In this document: positions 1 through 7,771 of the stretch, piece by piece | How positions within the stretch are numbered: the stretch's first letter is position 1 | How the letters are laid out: each line of letters begins with the position of its first letter | Assembly (NCBI GenBank): GCA_963848355.1 | Contig: CAWKDG010000012.1 | Span: 868,001 to 932,000, forward strand | From: CAWKDG01 sp963848355 | GTDB lineage: Bacteria > Actinomycetota > Acidimicrobiia > Acidimicrobiales > UBA8190 | Reading direction: 5' to 3' | Length of the DNA stretch: 64,000 nt | Notes under the pieces: model-generated | Seen by the model: the letters and a program-made list of their open reading frames with translations, nothing else | What the model was told of the DNA's origin: nothing | Databases searched by the model: none | Made by a program: the position numbers and the translations under genes

Positions 1-23
1 CGGAGACACGAGCGGAGGTGGGG

Positions 24-1358
24 ATGCGAAGCCAGCAGGAGTATGTCCTTCGGACGGTCGAGGAGCGGGCCATCCGCTTCGTCCAACTCTGGTTCACCGA
101 CGTCCTCGGCACGGCCAAGACGTTCAGCATCACGCCGGCGGAGCTCGAGAACGCCCTCGAGGAGGGCATGACCTTCGACGGGTCCGCCATCGACGGCTTC
201 AGCCGCGTCCAGGAGAGCGACGTCCTCGCCCGGCCCGACCCCAAGACCTTCCAGCTCCTGCCCTGGCACCCCGACGACATCCCCGTCGCCCGCGTCTTCT
301 GCGACCTCTTCAACCTCGACGGCTCGCCCTTCGAGGGCTGTCCCCGCCACACCCTGCGGCGCACCCTCGACCGGGCCCGTGACCAGGGCTTCACCTTCTA
401 CGCCGCCCCCGAGATCGAGTACTTTTACTTCGCCGACGCCGACCCCGGCCACCCGCCGGTGACCCTCGACTCCGGTTCCTACTTCGAGCTCACGGCCAGC
501 GACGTGGCCAGCGACCTGCGGACCCGGACCGTGCTCACCCTCGAGGAGATGGGCATTCCCGTCGAGCACGCCCAGCACGAGGACGCCCCCAGCCAGCACG
601 AGATCGACCTCCGCTACACCGACGCCCTCACCATGGCCGACACCGTGATGACGGTCCGGCTGGTGGTGAAGGAGATGGCCCAGCGGCGCGGCATCCACGC
701 CAGCTTCATGCCCAAGCCGCTGGCCGGGGTCCAGGGATCGGGCATGCACACCCACCTCTCGCTCTTCGAGGGCGACACCAACGCCTTCTACGACCCCGAC
801 GACCCCGACGGGCTCTCGGTCGTGGCCAAGCGCTTCATGGCCGGGTTGCTCCGCCACGCCCACGAGATCACGGCGGTGACCAACCAGTGGGTGAACTCCT
901 ACAAGCGCCTCGTCTCGGGCTATGAGGCCCCCATCCACGTCTCCTGGGCCCGCAACAACCGCTCGGCGCTCGTGCGCGTCCCCTTCGTCAAGCGCAACAA
1001 GATCGAGTCCACCCGCGTCGAGTACCGGTCGCCCGACTCGGCCTGCAACCCCTACCTGGCGTTCGCCGTCATACTGGCCGCCGGCCTGAAGGGCATCGAG
1101 CAGGGCTACGAATTGCCCCGCGAGGCGGCCGCCAATCTCTTCGCCATGACCCCGGAGGAGCTCGCCGCCGAGCAGATCCGCTCCCTCCCGGGCAGTCTCA
1201 ACGAGGCCGTGGCCGACATGGAACGCTCCGAGCTCATGGCCGAGACCCTGGGCGAGCACGTCTTCGAGTGGTTCATCCGCAACAAGCGGGCCGAGTGGGC
1301 GTCGTACAAGACCCACATCAGCCAGTTCGAGCTCGACCGCTACCTGCCGCTGCTCTAG
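24..1358 (+). CDS. glnA: Glutamine synthetase, type I (GlnA-like)
   Basis: Joins ammonia to glutamate using ATP, in the cytoplasm. The 444-residue product has the N-terminal beta-grasp domain (about 15-95) and the catalytic domain. Visible motifs are EIEYFYF near residue 130, GSGMHTHLS near 238, NSYKRL near 290 and RSPDSACNPYLAFA near 335. I chose the ATG at 24 because GGAGG at 14-18 lies five bases before it; an in-frame GTG at 18 overlaps that site. The loop that in adenylylated enzymes reads NLY here reads NLF (residue about 370), so the Tyr that GlnE modifies appears to be absent. This fits GSI-alpha or GlnA2/GlnA4-like paralogues, some of which act on other amines. A GlnR-like regulator follows 59 bp downstream. 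Confidence 0.95.
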   Translation: MRSQQEYVLRTVEERAIRFVQLWFTDVLGTAKTFSITPAELENALEEGMTFDGSAIDGFSRVQESDVLARPDPKTFQLLPWHPDDIPVARVFCDLFNLDGSPFEGCPRHTLRRTLDRARDQGFTFYAAPEIEYFYFADADPGHPPVTLDSGSYFELTASDVASDLRTRTVLTLEEMGIPVEHAQHEDAPSQHEIDLRYTDALTMADTVMTVRLVVKEMAQRRGIHASFMPKPLAGVQGSGMHTHLSLFEGDTNAFYDPDDPDGLSVVAKRFMAGLLRHAHEITAVTNQWVNSYKRLVSGYEAPIHVSWARNNRSALVRVPFVKRNKIESTRVEYRSPDSACNPYLAFAVILAAGLKGIEQGYELPREAAANLFAMTPEELAAEQIRSLPGSLNEAVADMERSELMAETLGEHVFEWFIRNKRAEWASYKTHISQFELDRYLPLL

Positions 1359-1417
1359 CCGCCGGGCACGGCGCGACACCGGACCATCGAGAAACCGAGG
1401 GGAGGAGGAGCACGGAA

Positions 1418-2098
1418 ATGGAATCGCTGCTGTGCTTCCCCGACCCTTTCCCGGCCGAGCTCGGCCTCGCTCTCGAGCGCGCCGGCTACCCGTGGAAGGC
1501 ACTGGCCCGGGCCGAGCACGCCCAGTCCGACGAGCCCGAGGACGGCTGGGCCGGCGCCGTCGTCTGCGCCGACACCGACGCCGCCGGGGCCTTCGCCCTG
1601 TGCCGCCTCGTCCGCACCCGTGAGGTCCCGCTGCGCCCGCTGCTGCTCGTCATCTCACCCCACCAGATCGACGACCTCCAGTTGCGCGAAGACCACTTCG
1701 ACGACTTCTGCGTCCTCCCCGCCACCGCGCAGGAGGTCGCCGCTCGTCTCGCCCATCTCTTCTGGCGGACCGGCCGCGGTCTGCACGCCGAGCTCATCGA
1801 GCACGGCCCCCTCGTCCTCAACCTCGAGACCTACCAGGCGGCGGTCGACGGGCGCGTCCTCGACCTCACCTTCATGGAGTACGAGCTCCTGCGCTTCCTG
1901 GCCGCCCGCCCGGGCAAGGTCTTCACCCGCGAGACGCTTCTCAGCCGGGTCTGGGGGTACGAGTACTACGGCGGTGCCCGCACCGTCGACGTCCACGTCC
2001 GGCGCCTGCGGGCCAAACTGGGCGAGGAACATGCGCACCTGATCGAGACCGTCCGCTCCGTCGGCTACCGCTTCGGCCACGGCACCTGGGCCCCCTGA
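1418..2098 (+). CDS. glnR: GlnR-like OmpR-family response regulator
   Basis: A 226-residue protein with a weak receiver-like N-terminus (1-115) and a clear OmpR/PhoB winged helix (about 125-222). The C-terminal block VFTRETLLSRVWGYEYYGG followed by RTVDVHVRRLRAKLG closely matches actinobacterial GlnR, the orphan nitrogen regulator. The N-terminus lacks an obvious phospho-Asp pocket, as is known for GlnR. The ATG at 1418 is preceded by GGAGGAGGA at 1401-1409. Its position directly after a glutamine synthetase supports a nitrogen role, but that is inference. No histidine kinase lies nearby. Confidence 0.8.
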   Translation: MESLLCFPDPFPAELGLALERAGYPWKALARAEHAQSDEPEDGWAGAVVCADTDAAGAFALCRLVRTREVPLRPLLLVISPHQIDDLQLREDHFDDFCVLPATAQEVAARLAHLFWRTGRGLHAELIEHGPLVLNLETYQAAVDGRVLDLTFMEYELLRFLAARPGKVFTRETLLSRVWGYEYYGGARTVDVHVRRLRAKLGEEHAHLIETVRSVGYRFGHGTWAP

Positions 2099-2106
2099 CC
2101 CGGGCC

Positions 2107-2469
2107 CTACGCGGGGACGTACGCCCAGGCTTCGATCTCGACCAGAGCACCGAGCGGCAACCCGGCCACGGCGACAACGGAGCGGGCCGGGCGGTGGACG
2201 CCGACGGCCTCGAGGTAGACCTCGTTGAACGTCGCGTAGTCGGCCATCTCGGCCAGGAATACCGTCGTCTTCACCACGTTGTCCCAGCCGAGACCGTGCG
2301 CACCGAGCAGCGCGCCGACGTTCTCGAGCGCCTGGCGCGCCTGGGCCGCCAGACCGCCGTCGACGAGGGCGGAGCGGCCCGCCTCGGTGGCCAGGCCCAG
2401 TTGTCCCGAACACACCATCCACGGGCCGGCGCGCACGGCCGGGGCGTAGGGACCGACGGGGGTGCTCAT
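2107..2469 (-). CDS. ridA: RidA family (YjgF/YER057c/UK114) protein
   Basis: A 120-residue protein of typical RidA length. RidA proteins deaminate reactive enamine/imine intermediates released by PLP enzymes. The C-terminal half holds the family signature around ARSVVAVAGLPLGALVEIEA, including the Arg that binds substrate carboxylates. The ATG at 2469 is preferred because GGAGG sits six bases upstream; an ATG at 2475 would touch the GGAGG. It overlaps or abuts the stop of the upstream Mo-hydroxylase-like gene, so the two are probably co-transcribed. An RidA member also sits in the whiB4 neighbourhood of M. tuberculosis (Rv3678c). Confidence 0.9.
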   Translation of the reverse strand: MSTPVGPYAPAVRAGPWMVCSGQLGLATEAGRSALVDGGLAAQARQALENVGALLGAHGLGWDNVVKTTVFLAEMADYATFNEVYLEAVGVHRPARSVVAVAGLPLGALVEIEAWAYVPA

Positions 2470-2471
2470 GG

Positions 2472-3452
2472 TCATCCTCCTCGTTCGACCGGCCAGACGG
2501 GGGGGAGCCCGGCGGCCAACCAGGCGGCGGTGGCCACCGCCGCCAGCACGGCGTCACCGGCACGCACCGGCGGACCGCCGCCCTCCTCCACCACCACTTC
2601 GACCGACGGCATGGCGCGCGCCGTCAGGATCCCGAAGGACCGGATGGTGAGATCGAGAACCTCCCCCTCGGCGTCGACGGCCACCCCTTCGCTGCGAACC
2701 CACCCGAGGGCCTGGTGGGCCGCACCCACGGCGTAGGAGCGCAGCACGACCTCGTCGAGGATCTCGCCGGCGACCACCCTCACGGTCACGGCCCCGTCGG
2801 CGGCGATCTCGGCCGTGGCCTCGGCGCCGTCGGGCGACCTGACAGTGACACGGTGTCCGGGGACACGGTGTCCGGGACCGACGTGTCGGCCACGCTGCGC
2901 CTCGAGGGCGGCCAGCAGCACCGTGGCCTCGGCCCATCCCGCCCCCCGCACGACGGCGGCGACCGGCGGTCCGGGGACGGTCACCTCCTCCACCACCAGA
3001 CCGGGAGCCACCGATGCGACCGCCGTCACCCAGTCGTCGAGGGGCGCGCTGCCCGGCGTCACCGCCACCCGCAGCACGCCGCCGCCGTCCTCGCGCAGCC
3101 CGGCGGCGATCGGAGGTCTCTTCGGTCCCATCCGGACGACGTCCTCGCGGGCCAGCACGGCCCGGACGCACCGACCGTGCTCGTCGGCCAGCCGCCGGGC
3201 GGCGGCGACCACGGGCGAGGCCACTTTGCCCCCGAAGGCGCCGCCGTTGGCCAGCGGGCTCGCGGCGGTCCCCCCGGGCTCGCACCACGAGGCGTCGGGC
3301 TCGAGGTAGGCGGGCTCGGTGAAGCTGGTCCGCAACGTCAGGGCCCAGTCACCGGGGGGCAGATCGAGCGGAGGACCGACGGCCACCGTCGAGTTCCGTC
3401 CCTGCACCTTCCCCGCTCTCGACCGGGCCTCGTGGAGCGTCTCGCCCACCAC
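2472..3452 (-). CDS. Compact xanthine dehydrogenase-like molybdenum-subunit homologue
   Basis: The sequence resembles fragments of the large Mo-binding subunit of the xanthine dehydrogenase/aldehyde oxidase family. It has EPAYLEPDASW, NGGAFGGK, REDVV followed by GPKRPP, and a C-terminal ALGWVRSEG block. Family members are about 750 residues, whereas this one is about 325-390. The C-terminal GAKGxGE motif that supplies the catalytic Glu is not present; the region reads PPVRAGDAVLAAVATAAW. GTG 3452 is the first conventional start codon. However, the same frame stays open upstream to about 3640 and looks coding (for example QAVGTHVALGGGGFADD), so the true N-terminus is uncertain and may continue from the 2Fe-2S gene through a frameshift. 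There is no FAD subunit here. Enzymatic activity is doubtful. Confidence 0.6.
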   Translation of the reverse strand: MVGETLHEARSRAGKVQGRNSTVAVGPPLDLPPGDWALTLRTSFTEPAYLEPDASWCEPGGTAASPLANGGAFGGKVASPVVAAARRLADEHGRCVRAVLAREDVVRMGPKRPPIAAGLREDGGGVLRVAVTPGSAPLDDWVTAVASVAPGLVVEEVTVPGPPVAAVVRGAGWAEATVLLAALEAQRGRHVGPGHRVPGHRVTVRSPDGAEATAEIAADGAVTVRVVAGEILDEVVLRSYAVGAAHQALGWVRSEGVAVDAEGEVLDLTIRSFGILTARAMPSVEVVVEEGGGPPVRAGDAVLAAVATAAWLAAGLPPVWPVERGG

Positions 3453-3648
3453 CCAGCCCCCGGCCCCGTCGGGGACGGCGACGAGGGCGTCGGGCGGCGC
3501 CGTGTCGTCGGCGAAGCCCCCGCCCCCGAGCGCGACGTGGGTCCCGACAGCCTGCGCCGTCCCCCCCTCGATGGCGGCCCGGCGCGCCGCCGCCTCCAGA
3601 TCGCGTGTCCCGTCGGGCCCCGGCGCAGGCGCCGGGGCGTCAGCGCCG

Positions 3649-4086
3649 TCAGACGCGCCGGGCCGCCTCGAGCACGCTGCACCAGCCCGTGCACCGGCAC
3701 AGGTGGGCGAGCAGGGCCGTCCGCACCGCCTCCTCGTCGACGTCGGTTTTCCGTCGCCCGAGCGCGGCGAGGCGCATGATGATCCCGGGGGTGCAGAAAC
3801 CGCACTGGCTGGCCCCCGTCTCGGTGAACGCCTGCGCCCACGTCTGGCGCTCGGCCGGGTCGAGCCCGTCGAGGGTGGTGACGGCGCGGCCGGCCACCCG
3901 CCGCACCGGCGTCACACAGGCCACGCGGGCGGCGCCGTCGACCCACACCGTGCAGCACCCGCACTGTCCCTGGGGGCTGCACCCGTCCTTCGGGGTCCGC
4001 TTCCCCAGACGGTCGCGCAGGGCTTCGAGGAGGGTGATCCCGTCGTCGTCCACCTCGACCGTCGCCCCGTCGACGGTGAACGTCAC
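3649..4086 (-). CDS. 2Fe-2S subunit of xanthine dehydrogenase/aldehyde oxidase family
   Basis: A 145-residue ferredoxin-like electron-transfer subunit. The N-terminal plant-type 2Fe-2S domain has CSPQGQCGCC, and the C-terminal helical domain has CGFCTPG and CRCTGWC, giving the eight Cys of the two clusters. It ends at TGA 3649-3651, directly before the compact Mo-subunit-like frame, which is shifted by one base. A fused gene broken by one extra base near 3640-3650 is therefore possible. The GTG at 4086 has no clear ribosome binding site. ErpA lies just upstream on the same strand and could help cluster delivery (inference). Confidence 0.85.
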   Translation of the reverse strand: MTFTVDGATVEVDDDGITLLEALRDRLGKRTPKDGCSPQGQCGCCTVWVDGAARVACVTPVRRVAGRAVTTLDGLDPAERQTWAQAFTETGASQCGFCTPGIIMRLAALGRRKTDVDEEAVRTALLAHLCRCTGWCSVLEAARRV

Positions 4087-4124
4087 GAGGGTCGGCGCTG
4101 TCGGCGCCGGAGGGAGCGGTGGGG

Positions 4125-4487
4125 TCAGCTGAACGAGGAGCCGCACCCGCAGGTGCGCGAGGCGTTCGGGTTCGAGATGTGGAACCCGGCGCCCTGGAGG
4201 CCGTCGGAGTACTCGAGGGTGGAGCCCGACAGCAGCTCGGCGCTGGCCGCGTCGACCACCACCTTCACGGTGGCGAACTGGCGCATGATGTCGTCGGGGG
4301 CCGACTCGGAGTCGAAGAACATCTCGTAGCTGTATCCCGAGCAGCCGCCGGGGCGGACGGCCACCCGCAGGGCCAGCGCGTCGTTGCCCTCCTGGGCCAG
4401 GAGCTCGGTCACCTTGGTCACGGCCTCGTCCGACAGCGTGATCGGATCGGGCTTCCTCTTGATGCTGATCCCGGTCATCGTGGTCAC
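4125..4487 (-). CDS. erpA: Iron-sulfur cluster insertion protein, ErpA/HesB family
   Basis: A roughly 120-residue A-type carrier that delivers Fe-S clusters to apo-proteins. The three cluster-binding Cys are visible as GGCSGY in the middle and TCGCGSSF at the C-terminus. I chose the GTG at 4487 because a GAGAGG site (4496-4501, reverse strand) lies eight bases before it; an in-frame ATG at 4478 is the alternative. The gene is divergent from the Mrp gene, another Fe-S cluster factor, and precedes a 2Fe-2S subunit, so the neighbourhood is devoted to cluster handling. Confidence 0.9.
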   Translation of the reverse strand: MTTMTGISIKRKPDPITLSDEAVTKVTELLAQEGNDALALRVAVRPGGCSGYSYEMFFDSESAPDDIMRQFATVKVVVDAASAELLSGSTLEYSDGLQGAGFHISNPNASRTCGCGSSFS

Positions 4488-4621
4488 GGTCCGTGCCTCT
4501 CTGTCTTCCCACTCGGCTGGCGTCCGAGCATCGGCGCCCCGTGGGCGCGCATCTGTGCCTGGAAGTGTACCCGACCCCACCTGGCGTTCGGCCGCCGGGC
4601 CGAAAGAACCCTGCTCGCCGG

Positions 4622-4627
4622 TACCAT
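4622..4627 (+). promoter_or_regulatory. -10 box of the mrp gene (leaderless arrangement)
   Basis: TACCAT lies seven bases before a GTG at 4635. The spacing matches the leaderless genes seen elsewhere in the window and argues that translation of the Mrp N-terminal domain begins at 4635. Confidence 0.55.
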
Positions 4628-4634
4628 CGGGGTG

Positions 4635-4914
4635 GTGACCGCCGCGACGCCCTCCGCCTGCCGTGGCGTCGGTCCGCGCCGCGCTTCTCGGCGTCATCGA
4701 TCCCGAGCTCGGGGACAACATCGTCGACCTCGGCATGGTCCGCGACGTCGCCGTGGCCGACGACGGCCAGGTCGACGTGGAAGTGGCCCTCACCATCGCC
4801 GGCTGCCCCCTGCGCACCCAGTTGCGGGCCGACGTCGAGGGCCGGGTGGGGAGCCTCCCCGGTGTCACGTCCGTCCGCGTCACCCTGGGCGAGATGACCG
4901 CCGAGCGAGCGCCG
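4635..4914 (+). CDS. MIP18/DUF59 domain, N-terminal part of frameshifted Mrp
   Basis: Residues from about 4663 onward read VIDPELGDNIVDLGM and TIAGCPLRTQLR, the signature of the MIP18 (DUF59) domain that precedes the ATPase in actinobacterial Mrp proteins. The frame starting at the leaderless GTG 4635 (VTAATPSA) must shift by one base near 4656-4663 to join this domain. A second one-base shift at about 4898-4912 is needed to enter the ATPase frame (SERRALMDRAR). This frame meets no stop until 5988, so it cannot be a separate small gene of normal length. Two single-base insertions in one gene point to sequence error or decay. Confidence 0.7.
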
Positions 4915-4921
4915 GGCCCTC

Positions 4922-5824
4922 ATGGACCGGGCCCGGCTGAAGGCCCAGGAGGACCGGGCCGTCGCCACCGACATCCCCCCCGTGGCCCGGGTCCTGGCCG
5001 TCTCCTCGGGCAAGGGCGGGGTGGGCAAGTCCTCGGTCACCGTCAACCTGGCCGTGGCCCTGGCCCGCCGGGGCCTCACCATCGGGCTCCTCGACGCCGA
5101 CATCTGGGGCTTCTCCGTCCCCCGGATGCTCGGGATGTCAGGCGAGCTGCGGGCCAACGACGCCCGCAAGATCATCCCCCTCGAACTCCCGGTCGGGGCC
5201 GGGCTGGTCAAGGTCGTCTCCATGGGGTTCCTGGCCGACGAGGACACCGCCATCATGTGGCGCGGCCTCATCTTGAACCGGGCCGTCCAGCAGTTCCTGG
5301 AGGACGTCCGCTGGGGCGAGATCGACTACCTCCTCATCGACATGCCCCCGGGGACGGGCGACGTCCAGATGGGCCTGGCCCGGATGCTGCCGCGCACCGA
5401 GGTCCTCGTCGTCACCACCCCGCCCCTGGCCGCCCAGAAGGTGGCGGCGCGCGCGGCGGACATGGCCCGCAAGGGTCATCTCCGGGTGGCCGGCGTGATC
5501 GAGAACATGTCGTCCTTCACCTGCGAGCACGGCACCCACTACGCCCTCTTCGGCGAGGGCGGTGGGGAGCGCCTCGCCGCCGAGATCGGCGTCCCCCTGG
5601 TCGGCCGCGTCCCCCTCCACCCCGACATGGCCGCCGCCGGCGACGCCGGCGAGCCCGTGGCCCTCGGCACCGGGCCTCTCTCCCTCGCCTTCGACGCCCT
5701 GGCCACCACCATCGTCGACGACGTCGCCCCCGTGATCGAGACGGCCGGGTGCACGGCCCGGATGCTCGAGAAGATCGAGCGGGACCTCCCGCCGCCGGCC
5801 GACGGGGCCACCGCGCCGCACTAA
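4922..5824 (+). CDS. mrp: Mrp/NBP35 (ApbC) family P-loop ATPase, Fe-S cluster carrier
   Basis: The 300-residue ATPase carries the deviant Walker A SGKGGVGKSS (about 29-38), a switch region DADIWGFSVP and DMPPGTGDVQ. Mrp/ApbC proteins bind and transfer 4Fe-4S clusters. The family CxxC near the C-terminus is not obvious, although single Cys are present. The ATG at 4922 is the first in this frame, but the real protein probably starts in the MIP18 domain at 4635 and is interrupted by one-base frameshifts. It is divergent from erpA. Confidence 0.9.
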   Translation: MDRARLKAQEDRAVATDIPPVARVLAVSSGKGGVGKSSVTVNLAVALARRGLTIGLLDADIWGFSVPRMLGMSGELRANDARKIIPLELPVGAGLVKVVSMGFLADEDTAIMWRGLILNRAVQQFLEDVRWGEIDYLLIDMPPGTGDVQMGLARMLPRTEVLVVTTPPLAAQKVAARAADMARKGHLRVAGVIENMSSFTCEHGTHYALFGEGGGERLAAEIGVPLVGRVPLHPDMAAAGDAGEPVALGTGPLSLAFDALATTIVDDVAPVIETAGCTARMLEKIERDLPPPADGATAPH

Positions 5825-5843
5825 CGCTCGGGCCTCCGGTCGA

Positions 5844-6659
5844 TCAGGCCGGGGAGACGGCGACCCACGACGACGTGATGTCGTCGGGATCGGTCGACCG
5901 CGCCCGTCCGTCGTCGGCCAGTTTGCGCAGATGGGCCCACAGCGAGAAGCGGGCCACGGGGAGGAGCTCGTCGCGCACGTCGGCGTAGACGTCGCCGAGC
6001 ATCTCGTCGACGCTGGCCGGTCCGGCGCGGCGCAGGACCTCGACCACGCCGGCCTCGCGGGCGAGGCGGTGGGCGATCACACCGTCGAGGGTGGTGGCGG
6101 GATCGACGAGCAGCGCGCCGTGCCCGGGGGCGATGCTGGCCAGGGGTGGCTCGAGCACCCGGAGCCGGCGCAGGCTGTCGAGATAACGGGCCATGTCACC
6201 GTCCGGGGGGGAGATCACGACGGTCGACCCGCCCATGACGTGATCGCCGGAGAAGAGCATCCGCTCCTCGGTGAGCAACCAGCACAGGTGGTTCGAGGCG
6301 TGGCCGGGGGTGTGCAGCGCCCGCAGCGAGAACCCCTCCGCGGCCACGGTCGAGCCTTCGCCGACGGCCCGGTCGGGCTCGAAACCGTCGCGGGCGTCGA
6401 AGCCGAGCACCTCGGCGCCGGTCAGCGCGGCCAGCGCCGCGGTCCCCGGGGAGTGGTCGCGGTGGGTGTGGGTGACGACGATCCACCGGATCCGGCCGGA
6501 CCCGAGCGCGGCCAGGGCCCGGACATGTCCGTCGTCGTCGGGTCCGGGGTCGACGACGACCAGGGCCATCGTCCCCACCAGGTAGCTGTTGGTCCCGGGA
6601 CCGGTCATCATCCCCGGATTGGGCGCCGTGAGCCGGACCACCCGCTCCGACAGCTCCAC
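5844..6659 (-). CDS. MBL-fold hydrolase (LACTB2/glyoxalase II-like)
   Basis: A 271-residue metallo-beta-lactamase-fold protein with the zinc motifs THTHRDH, GHAS, SGDH and APGHG. A C-terminal winged-helix extension (about 200-260) is typical of the LACTB2 group, whose members cleave RNA or thioesters. GTG 6659 gives the usual N-terminus (ELSERVVRLTAPNPG). A TTG at 6713 overlapping the stop of the Nudix gene (TTGA) is an alternative that would add 18 Pro-rich residues. The gene follows the Nudix hydrolase by 50 bp and is likely in the same operon. A similar MBL protein lies beside RidA in M. tuberculosis (Rv3677c). Confidence 0.85.
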   Translation of the reverse strand: MELSERVVRLTAPNPGMMTGPGTNSYLVGTMALVVVDPGPDDDGHVRALAALGSGRIRWIVVTHTHRDHSPGTAALAALTGAEVLGFDARDGFEPDRAVGEGSTVAAEGFSLRALHTPGHASNHLCWLLTEERMLFSGDHVMGGSTVVISPPDGDMARYLDSLRRLRVLEPPLASIAPGHGALLVDPATTLDGVIAHRLAREAGVVEVLRRAGPASVDEMLGDVYADVRDELLPVARFSLWAHLRKLADDGRARSTDPDDITSSWVAVSPA

Positions 6660-6709
6660 CGGTCGACCGGGCTCGGGAACGGCACCGGGGTCGGACGGGG
6701 GGATCGGGC

Positions 6710-7660
6710 TCAAGGGCGGGTGCCGCCGCGGCCGTCGGACCCGATGCTCCGGATGATGGCACTCACGTCGGACGACGACGGGGACGACGATCCGGCCGCC
6801 CCGGTCGACGACGCGCCGACGGCCTCGTCGTAGCCGGGGTCGCCGGGCAGCAGGATCCGGAACCCCCGATCGTCGACCACCACCCGGGGCAGGACGGTGG
6901 GGACGCGCTCGACGGCGGCCGCCGCGGCCAGGAGCTCGACGCTGGTGGAGAACCGGGAGATGGCCTCGAGGTTCTTGATGGTCGGGAAGATGATGTCGAA
7001 CTCCCCGGCCCGGGCCCGCTCGAGCGCCTCGACCGGTCGGACCCAGACGGTGTCGGTCGTCTCGTGGTCGTCGTGGATCGGGACCTGTCCCGGGGGCAGG
7101 GCGGTGACGAAGAAACGGGTGTCGTAGCGCTTCGGGGCCGGTTCGGGTGTGATCCAGTGGCTGAAGTAGTGCACCCGGTCGACGGCCAGGCGGAGGCCCT
7201 CGGATCGGCAGGCGGCCAGGAACCCGACGGTCCCGGCGTTCAGCTCGAGGCGCCGGGCGGCCAGGCGCTGGCGCGCCGAGGGATCCGACACGTCGACGAG
7301 GCCACCGGCCACATCCGCACCGGCCGGGTAGGCGAGAAGGACACCGGCCTCCTCGAAGCATTCGCGCAGCGCCGCCACCCAGAAGGCGAGGCCCCCGCGG
7401 TCGATGCCGAGCATGGCCGAGGCCTCGGCGTCGGACCGGCCCACGCACGCCTCCTCGGCCACCGCCGTCCGGTCGGCGTCGTCGACCTTCCCGCCGGGGA
7501 AGACGTAGGCGCCGCCGACGAAGTCGGAATTGAGATGGCGCCGCAACATGCACACCTCGAGGGCCGGACCCTGCGGCGACGCGGTGTCACGCACGAGCAT
7601 GACTGTCGCCGCGTCCCGGGCGGTCACGGGGGGAGCGGGAACGGCGGAGGGGTCGGACAC
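6710..7660 (-). CDS. Nudix hydrolase (NUDT19-like)
   Basis: A 316-residue protein. The Nudix box is split in the manner of the NUDT19/CoA-diphosphatase-like group: an early AYVFPGGKVDD and, about 45 residues later, RECFEEAG. It probably hydrolyses a nucleoside-diphosphate-linked compound, but the substrate cannot be named. The GTG at 7660 is chosen because TAGCCT (7668-7673, reverse strand) lies exactly seven bases upstream, a leaderless arrangement; an ATG at 7702 lies on the far side of that box. The C-terminus is Ser-rich. It is the first gene of a unit with the MBL hydrolase. Confidence 0.85.
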   Translation of the reverse strand: MSDPSAVPAPPVTARDAATVMLVRDTASPQGPALEVCMLRRHLNSDFVGGAYVFPGGKVDDADRTAVAEEACVGRSDAEASAMLGIDRGGLAFWVAALRECFEEAGVLLAYPAGADVAGGLVDVSDPSARQRLAARRLELNAGTVGFLAACRSEGLRLAVDRVHYFSHWITPEPAPKRYDTRFFVTALPPGQVPIHDDHETTDTVWVRPVEALERARAGEFDIIFPTIKNLEAISRFSTSVELLAAAAAVERVPTVLPRVVVDDRGFRILLPGDPGYDEAVGASSTGAAGSSSPSSSDVSAIIRSIGSDGRGGTRP

Positions 7661-7667
7661 GAACCGC

Positions 7668-7673
7668 AGGCTA
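7668..7673 (-). promoter_or_regulatory. -10 box of the Nudix gene
   Basis: TAGCCT on the reverse strand, seven bases before GTG 7660. It fixes the start codon choice and implies a leaderless mRNA. Confidence 0.6.
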
Positions 7674-7771
7674 CCGACGCCCGGTCGCCGTTGCCCCACC
7701 ATTAGGCTGCCGCGTCGGTCCGGCCCGGTGGTCGCGGGCCACTCCACGACCCTGACGGGGGGTCCTCGACG

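Noticed and set aside
4663..5988. A single 441-codon gene continuing from the MIP18 domain
   Set aside because: After about 4914 the frame is a Gly/Pro/Arg-rich shadow of the Mrp ATPase frame.
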